Shown: in pieces, positions 59,801 to 64,000 of the stretch
Position numbering within the stretch: position 1 is the first letter of the stretch
Layout of the letters: each line of letters opens with the position of its first letter
From: Kitasatospora sp. DSM 101779
GTDB taxonomy: Bacteria; Actinomycetota; Actinomycetes; Streptomycetales; Streptomycetaceae
Length of the DNA: 64,000 bases
Reading direction: 5' to 3'
Assembly: GCF_025655475.1 (NCBI RefSeq)
Contig: NZ_JAHTIK010000001.1
Coordinates: forward strand, 830,381 to 894,380
Translations under genes and position numbers: made by a program
Notes under the pieces: model-generated
Seen by the model: the letters and a program-made list of their open reading frames with translations, nothing else
Databases searched by the model: none
Told to the model about the DNA's origin: nothing

Positions 59801-61717
59801 TCAGTGCTCGGCGGTCGGCTCCTGGTGCCACTCGGAGTTGCGGTCGACCCGCAGGACGAGGTACTTGTCCGTCTCCTGGTTCTGCGCGTGGTCGACCGAG
59901 TGGTAGAGCAGCCGGTGCTTGCCCTCGCCGGTCACCACGATCGGACCGGTGTAGGTCTGCCAGCCCCGGCTGTCGAGGTTGTACTCGGTCATGGCGACGC
60001 CGGAGAGGTCGTCGGTGGCGGTGAGGGTGACCAGCACCTCGCCCTTGTGGCCGCCGCCGTCCTTGTGCGGGTGCGAGCTCGTCCGGGCGGTGGTGACCGG
60101 CGGGGTGACGTCCACGGGCAGGTCCATCGCCTCGTCCTCGGGGGTCGCCTCGTTCTCCGGGGTCGGCGCCGGGACGCCGGCGGACTCCGCGCCGGAGTGG
60201 CCGACCGCGCCGCCGCGCAGGACGAGGGCGTTCCAGTCGTCGTGCCCGGCGAGGGCGGTCTGGCTGCCGTCGCCGTTGACGTCGACGCCGACCTCGATGT
60301 CGGAGATCCGGCCGTCGCAGTTCCAGTCCACGGTGCCCTTGTTCGACTGGATGGTGACGAACTTGCCGACCGTCCCGTCGATACCGGGGCAGAAGTGGCT
60401 GACGTCGTAGAGCGGGTTGGTCGGCGGGTAGACCCGCTCGTCCAGGGCGGTCTCGTTCAGCGACAGGTTCTGCCGCGAGTAGTCGACGAGGCCCTTCGTC
60501 GTCCCCACGGCCAGGCCGAACTGGTAGCTGTAGTTCATCACGCTGAAGTACTGCGGCTCGTGGTTCGGGATGTCGGAGTTGCCGCTGTGCCGCAGGCCCA
60601 GGTTGTGGCCGAGCTCGTGCATCAGCGTGCCGGCCTGCTCGTCGACGGTGCCGACGCTGTTGGTGAAGCTGCCCAGGCTGACGATGAGGTCGCTGCCGGG
60701 CGTTCCGGCGGAGATCCCGCTGGAGCGGGAGCCGCTCTCCAGGTTGTGCGCGGAGATCGCGTAGTGGAAGATCGGCGCCCGGGCGGTGCTGCGGAAGCCG
60801 CCCGTGGCGTTCTTCAGCGCGGTGAAGGCGTCCCACTGGTACAGGCCGCCGACCTTGGTGCCGAGGTTGGTCGTCTCGGTGAGCTGCTTGGCCCGGCTGA
60901 GGGTGCCCCAGGTGGTGTTGGTGGCGTAGTTCATGATGCTGTTGGGCCCGGCGTCGATGTGCAGGTTGATGCCGGTGCCGGTCTGCCCCCGCTTGTTGTA
61001 CGGCGCGTTCTTGAAGGCGTCCACGACCTTCTTGAGCGCGGCGGGGTCGATCGCGTGGCTGTGCGCGGTGTTGGCCATCCAGTCGAGCTGGACGAAGACG
61101 TCCGGCCGGTTGACGTCGGCACCCATCGCCTTGAGGTCGATGAACTTGGCGGGGCTGCCGTCGCCCGGGTCGAGGGTGACGCCGTTGAGCTTCCAGGCGT
61201 CGGGGATCCCGTCACAGGTCTTGGAGTTGCAGTCGAATGTCCAGTGGACGGGGGTGTTCTGGTCGGTGCCGCCGGTGTGGCTGATCACGTAGCCGGTGGG
61301 CGCGGACTCGGTGTAGGCGTTGGGCCCGGTGAAGGGCACGTCCCAGCCGATCCGGGTGGTCGCGCCGTTCTCCCCCTGCACGGTGTAGTCGATCGTCCCC
61401 CTGGTGCCGTACGCGGACTGGCACGGCCCCACCGTCCAGGTGGCGGTGGTGCCGGCCTGGATCGTGGCGGGCGCGAAGGGGATCAGACATCCCTCGGGCA
61501 CGTTGATGGCGAAGCCCGTCAGGTCGCGGTCGCTCTTGTTCTCGAACTCCACGGACACGGTGCCGCCCACTCGGCGGGCGGCCGCGGCCGGTGTGACGGC
61601 CGCGGCGACGGTGAGCAGGGCCAGGACCAGCACGAAGAGCGCCGCGAGCCCGCCTCGCCGGCGCGCCGCGGCGACGCCCGGCCGGCCCGGGGCGCCGAGA
61701 GAACGATCTGCAGTCAT
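59801..61717 (-). CDS. Secreted zinc metalloprotease with N-terminal aegerolysin-like domain
   Basis: A 638-residue exported protein: signal peptide (about 1-47); a beta-sandwich domain (about 50-165) resembling aegerolysin/ET79 crystal proteins (GGTVSVEFENKSDRDL, YGTRGTIDYTV, WDVPFTGPNAYTE); a metzincin-type catalytic domain with HELGHNLGLRH (367-377) and Met-turn VMNY (393-396); a calcium-loop stretch DVNGDG; and a C-terminal Ig-like domain. It would digest extracellular protein after binding a surface or lipid. TAGCGT ends seven bases before the ATG (leaderless). The aegerolysin reading is a judgement from pattern. Confidence 0.85.
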   Translation of the reverse strand: MTADRSLGAPGRPGVAAARRRGGLAALFVLVLALLTVAAAVTPAAAARRVGGTVSVEFENKSDRDLTGFAINVPEGCLIPFAPATIQAGTTATWTVGPCQSAYGTRGTIDYTVQGENGATTRIGWDVPFTGPNAYTESAPTGYVISHTGGTDQNTPVHWTFDCNSKTCDGIPDAWKLNGVTLDPGDGSPAKFIDLKAMGADVNRPDVFVQLDWMANTAHSHAIDPAALKKVVDAFKNAPYNKRGQTGTGINLHIDAGPNSIMNYATNTTWGTLSRAKQLTETTNLGTKVGGLYQWDAFTALKNATGGFRSTARAPIFHYAISAHNLESGSRSSGISAGTPGSDLIVSLGSFTNSVGTVDEQAGTLMHELGHNLGLRHSGNSDIPNHEPQYFSVMNYSYQFGLAVGTTKGLVDYSRQNLSLNETALDERVYPPTNPLYDVSHFCPGIDGTVGKFVTIQSNKGTVDWNCDGRISDIEVGVDVNGDGSQTALAGHDDWNALVLRGGAVGHSGAESAGVPAPTPENEATPEDEAMDLPVDVTPPVTTARTSSHPHKDGGGHKGEVLVTLTATDDLSGVAMTEYNLDSRGWQTYTGPIVVTGEGKHRLLYHSVDHAQNQETDKYLVLRVDRNSEWHQEPTAEH

Positions 61718-61846
61718 GCCGGTCACGCTAGGCGGAAGATTGACGACACTCCGTCACGGCTCGACGGGGTGTCACTCCGACGGCCGCCACCGGCCGCCCG
61801 GCCGAGGGCGGGGGGCTGCGGGCGGAGGCGGGCCGGCGGACCACCG

Positions 61847-62479
61847 TCAGTGGAAGACGATCGCCCGCCCGGTGGCCAGGCTCGCCCGGCAGGCCCCGTG
61901 CAGCACGTACCAGGCGAACTTCTCCGCCTCGTACGGGTCGTCGGCCGGCGCGTCGGCGTCGGCGGGGCCGTCGACGGCGGCCGCGGCATCCGGGCAGATG
62001 CCGATCGCCGGTGCCGTGCGCCGGAGTTCGGCGAGCAGCCGGCCGGTGGATCCGACCATCCCGCCGCCCGCGACCGCGGCGTCCTCCGGCAGGAACACCG
62101 GGTCCTCGAAGTCGGCGGGCACGTAGTAGCCGGCGCAGTCGGAGTGGCAGAGCAGGTGCGAGGAGAACATCAGGGTCTCCTCCTCGACCTCGCCGCGGTC
62201 GCAGTCGTACTGCTCGGGGTCGGTGGTCGCGGCTGGCGTGACGGCGGCGCCGTGGCGGTGCAGGACGTAGGCCCGCCGCAGGTGGTGCAGGTACCCGTAA
62301 GGGAACCCGCCGGAGTGGGCTGCGTGGCCGCTGCCCGAGGCCGCGGGCTCCCGCCAGTCGATCCCCTTGACCTGCAGCGCCTCGGCGAGCACGGCGAGTT
62401 CACGGGCGTGGTGGGCGGCGACCTCCGGGTCGTGGCGGTCCAGGTCGTCGAGCAGGCCGACGGTGATCGAGAGTCCCAT
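61847..62479 (-). CDS. Conserved streptomycete hypothetical protein
   Basis: A 210-residue soluble protein of a type I recall from streptomycete genomes but cannot name. Visible: MGLSITVGLLDDLDRHDPE start, GYLHHLRRAYVLHR, a SHLLCHSDCAGYYVP block with two Cys and two His that could bind metal, and LLAELRRTAPAIGIC. No membrane segment or signal peptide. ATG 62479 is chosen since the earlier TTG at 62488 adds only three residues. Function unknown. Confidence 0.75.
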   Translation of the reverse strand: MGLSITVGLLDDLDRHDPEVAAHHARELAVLAEALQVKGIDWREPAASGSGHAAHSGGFPYGYLHHLRRAYVLHRHGAAVTPAATTDPEQYDCDRGEVEEETLMFSSHLLCHSDCAGYYVPADFEDPVFLPEDAAVAGGGMVGSTGRLLAELRRTAPAIGICPDAAAAVDGPADADAPADDPYEAEKFAWYVLHGACRASLATGRAIVFH

Positions 62480-62538
62480 GGACGGCAACGGTAGGACCCG
62501 GCACCGACACGGCCGGATCCGGGACGATCACCACCGAT

Positions 62539-62557
62539 AGTTGACCGGTCGTCTAGC
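62539..62557 (+). promoter_or_regulatory. TetR operator candidate at nitronate monooxygenase promoter
   Basis: AGTTGACCGGTCGTCTAGC, with palindromic core GACCGGTC, sits between -35 and -10 (TAGCAT 62554-62559). It matches the tetR operator at 15 of 19 positions. Confidence 0.6.
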
Positions 62558-62593
62558 ATGACGGGGACGTCGACAGCGAGGGAGCGCACAGTG

Positions 62594-63667
62594 ATGAACA
62601 CGCGTGCCGTGGGCCGGTTCTGCGAGCTGGTGGGCTTGGAGCACCCGGTGGTGCAGGGCCCGTTCGGCGGAGGGATGTCCTCGGTGGCGCTGGCCGCCGC
62701 CGTCTCCGAGGCCGGCGGGCTCGGCTCGTTCGGGGCGCACCACCTGCAGCCCGACGCGCTGACGCAGCTGGTGAAGGACCTCCGCGCCGCGACCGCCCGC
62801 CCGTTCGCGGTCAACCTCTGGGTGCCGCAGCCCGGCGAGGGCGGGACCCTGGCCACCGCGGCCGACGTCGAGCGGCTGCACCCGTACTACGCCGAGCTGG
62901 GGCTGCCCGACCCGTCCACCGAGCTGCGCCGGCCCGACTTCGACGAGCAGGTCGACGCGCTGCTGGAGTCCGCACCGCCGGCGATCAGCCTGGCGATGGG
63001 GCTGCCGCCGGAGCGGGTGGTGGCCGGGGCCCGGCGCCGCGGCATCCTGCTGATCGGCACCGCGACCACCGTCGCCGAGGCCGAGGCGCTGGAACAGGCG
63101 GGGGTGGACGTCGTGGTCGCGTCCGGCAGCGACGCAGGCGGGCACCGCGGCGCCTTCCTGTCGCCGGTGCGGGAGTCGCTGGTCGGCACCTTCTCGCTGG
63201 TGCCGCAGGTGGCGGACGCGGTGCGGGTGCCGGTGGTGGCGGCCGGCGGGATCACCGACGGGCGGGGCCTGGCCGCTGCCCTGGTGCTCGGCGCCGACGC
63301 GGTGCAGATCGGCACCGGCTTCCTGGCCTGCGCGGAGTCCGCGGCGAGCGAGCCGCACCGCCGGGCCCTGCTGTCACCGGGGGCCCGGACGACCGTGCTC
63401 ACCCGGCTGTTCTCCGGCCGGACGGCGCGCGGCATCGCCAACCGCTTCGTCCGCGAGATGGCCGCGTACGAGGAGGTCGTCCCGGCCTATCCGGTGCAGA
63501 ACGCACTGATGCTGCCGCTGCGTGCCGAGGCGGCCGCCCGGGGCAGGTCGGATCTGGTCAACCTGTGGTCCGGGCAGGCCGCCGGGCTCGCGGTCGGCGG
63601 AGCGGCCGCCGACTACCTGTCGGGAGTACTGGCGGACGCCGGACGGCTGCTCGGCCGTCCGCTCTGA
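62594..63667 (+). CDS. Nitronate monooxygenase / 2-nitropropane dioxygenase-type flavoprotein
   Basis: A 357-residue FMN-dependent TIM barrel. Family marks: HPVVQGPFGGGMS at the start, the SGSDAGGHRG phosphate/active-site loop and AAGGITDGRGLAAALVLGADAVQIGT for FMN phosphate. It oxidises nitronates such as propionate-3-nitronate or acts as an enoyl-type reductase. Start ATG 62594 (or GTG 62591) with GAGGGAG upstream; an earlier ATG at 62558 lies inside the -10 and is unlikely. A TetR site overlaps its promoter. Confidence 0.92.
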   Translation: MNTRAVGRFCELVGLEHPVVQGPFGGGMSSVALAAAVSEAGGLGSFGAHHLQPDALTQLVKDLRAATARPFAVNLWVPQPGEGGTLATAADVERLHPYYAELGLPDPSTELRRPDFDEQVDALLESAPPAISLAMGLPPERVVAGARRRGILLIGTATTVAEAEALEQAGVDVVVASGSDAGGHRGAFLSPVRESLVGTFSLVPQVADAVRVPVVAAGGITDGRGLAAALVLGADAVQIGTGFLACAESAASEPHRRALLSPGARTTVLTRLFSGRTARGIANRFVREMAAYEEVVPAYPVQNALMLPLRAEAAARGRSDLVNLWSGQAAGLAVGGAAADYLSGVLADAGRLLGRPL

Positions 63668-63681
63668 CCGCCGACGGTCGG

Positions 63682-63912
63682 TCAGGCCTCGCCGGGGTGC
63701 CAGGCGGGCCACTCCCAGGGGCGGTCGACCCAGTGCACCAGGACGGGGTCGTGCGGGTCGAGGTCCGGAAAGGCGTGCTTGACCTCGGGTTCGAACTCCT
63801 CGGGGGCGAGCGGCTTCCAGCCGCCGCCCTTGAAGTGCACCAGCCGGTAGCGGCTGTCGGTGCGGAACTCGGCGACCTCGACCAGGGGTTCGGTGGTGCT
63901 GTTGCTGTTCAT
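63682..63912 (-). CDS. Small conserved hypothetical protein
   Basis: A 76-residue protein rich in Trp, Pro and acidic residues (KGGGWKPLAPEEFEPEVKH, VHWVDRPWEWPAWHPGE). No membrane segment. The pattern looks like a compact conserved protein but I recognise no family. It is convergent with the nitronate monooxygenase gene, 14 bp apart. ATG 63912 is used, with GGGGGG upstream. Confidence 0.68.
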   Translation of the reverse strand: MNSNSTTEPLVEVAEFRTDSRYRLVHFKGGGWKPLAPEEFEPEVKHAFPDLDPHDPVLVHWVDRPWEWPAWHPGEA

Positions 63913-64000
63913 GCCCCCCAGCATCGTCCGGGGCCCGGGGGCGCGCACCCGGGCCGCACCACCGTGTCCGCCGCCCGGTGCCGTTCCGCGCCGGTGATCC

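Noticed and set aside
57893..62494. A 1533-codon plus-strand open frame
   Set aside because: It lies antisense to four well-supported genes and its Val/Gly/Arg-rich translation has no recognisable domain.
1..64000. CRISPR array, intact insertion sequence or prophage
   Set aside because: No regularly spaced repeats, transposase, terminal inverted repeats or phage structural genes were seen.

Overview
The window is very GC-rich actinobacterial chromosome. GTG and TTG starts, 4-bp ATGA/GTGA gene overlaps, TANNNT boxes 6-7 nt before start codons (leaderless transcripts), mycothiol-dependent enzymes, a DasR-type chitin operator, roadblock and DUF6126 proteins and the gene families all point to Streptomyces or a close relative such as Kitasatospora; I cannot separate the two. 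No phage, CRISPR array, complete IS element or complete biosynthetic cluster is visible.

Layout. 1-5.3 kb: end of a Cu(I) P-type ATPase coupled to a PCu(A)C-like protein that has lost copper ligands, a MarR/metallo-beta-lactamase pair, a secreted HLHP-repeat protein and a membrane protein frameshifted at a (CCGG)4 tract. 5.4-14.2 kb: UMF1-type transporter with a glycerophosphodiesterase, a glycosyltransferase, two Cys-less ArsR paralogues, a four-gene overlapping arsR-sulP-sORF-DUF6126 operon, roadblock, cold-shock and frameshifted STAS genes, and an initiator tRNA with a strong terminator. 15.5-24.4 kb: a divergent amino-acid-type ABC transporter, SsuD-like monooxygenase, GNAT and FAD protein behind a tandem-Cys leader peptide, probably an organosulfur (S-modified cysteine) salvage locus. 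24.5-30 kb: stand-alone genes and a DasR-type chitinase with an upstream mini-ORF. 30-40.5 kb: an acyl-CoA ligase, an AraC-family regulator and a catabolic operon (BKACE, MDR oxidoreductase, Fe/2-oxoglutarate dioxygenase, MFS, hydrolase, acetoacetyl-CoA synthetase). 40.5-43.3 kb: decayed region with remnants of yeiH, lysR, an MDR oxidoreductase, a sugar permease and an integrase around one intact esterase. 43.3-46.6 kb: HelD/HelR-type helicase with a divergent near-consensus promoter and intrinsic terminator that define a ~105-nt candidate RNA. 46-64 kb: cell-wall carboxypeptidase, efflux pump, methyltransferase, glutathione peroxidase, secreted nuclease, adenylation-membrane fusion facing an ATP-grasp ligase, TetR regulator, secreted metalloprotease and nitronate monooxygenase.

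How genes work together. The best candidate for an undescribed system is the AraC-BKACE operon. BKACE enzymes turn a beta-keto acid plus acetyl-CoA into acetoacetate plus a new CoA ester; the last gene makes acetoacetyl-CoA synthetase, which reclaims that acetoacetate, and the dioxygenase and oxidoreductase between them could make the beta-keto acid. Two copies of one 40-bp element in inverted orientation bracket the regulator and probably are its operators. The second candidate is the Cys-leader sulfur locus. The third is the small RNA beside the helicase.
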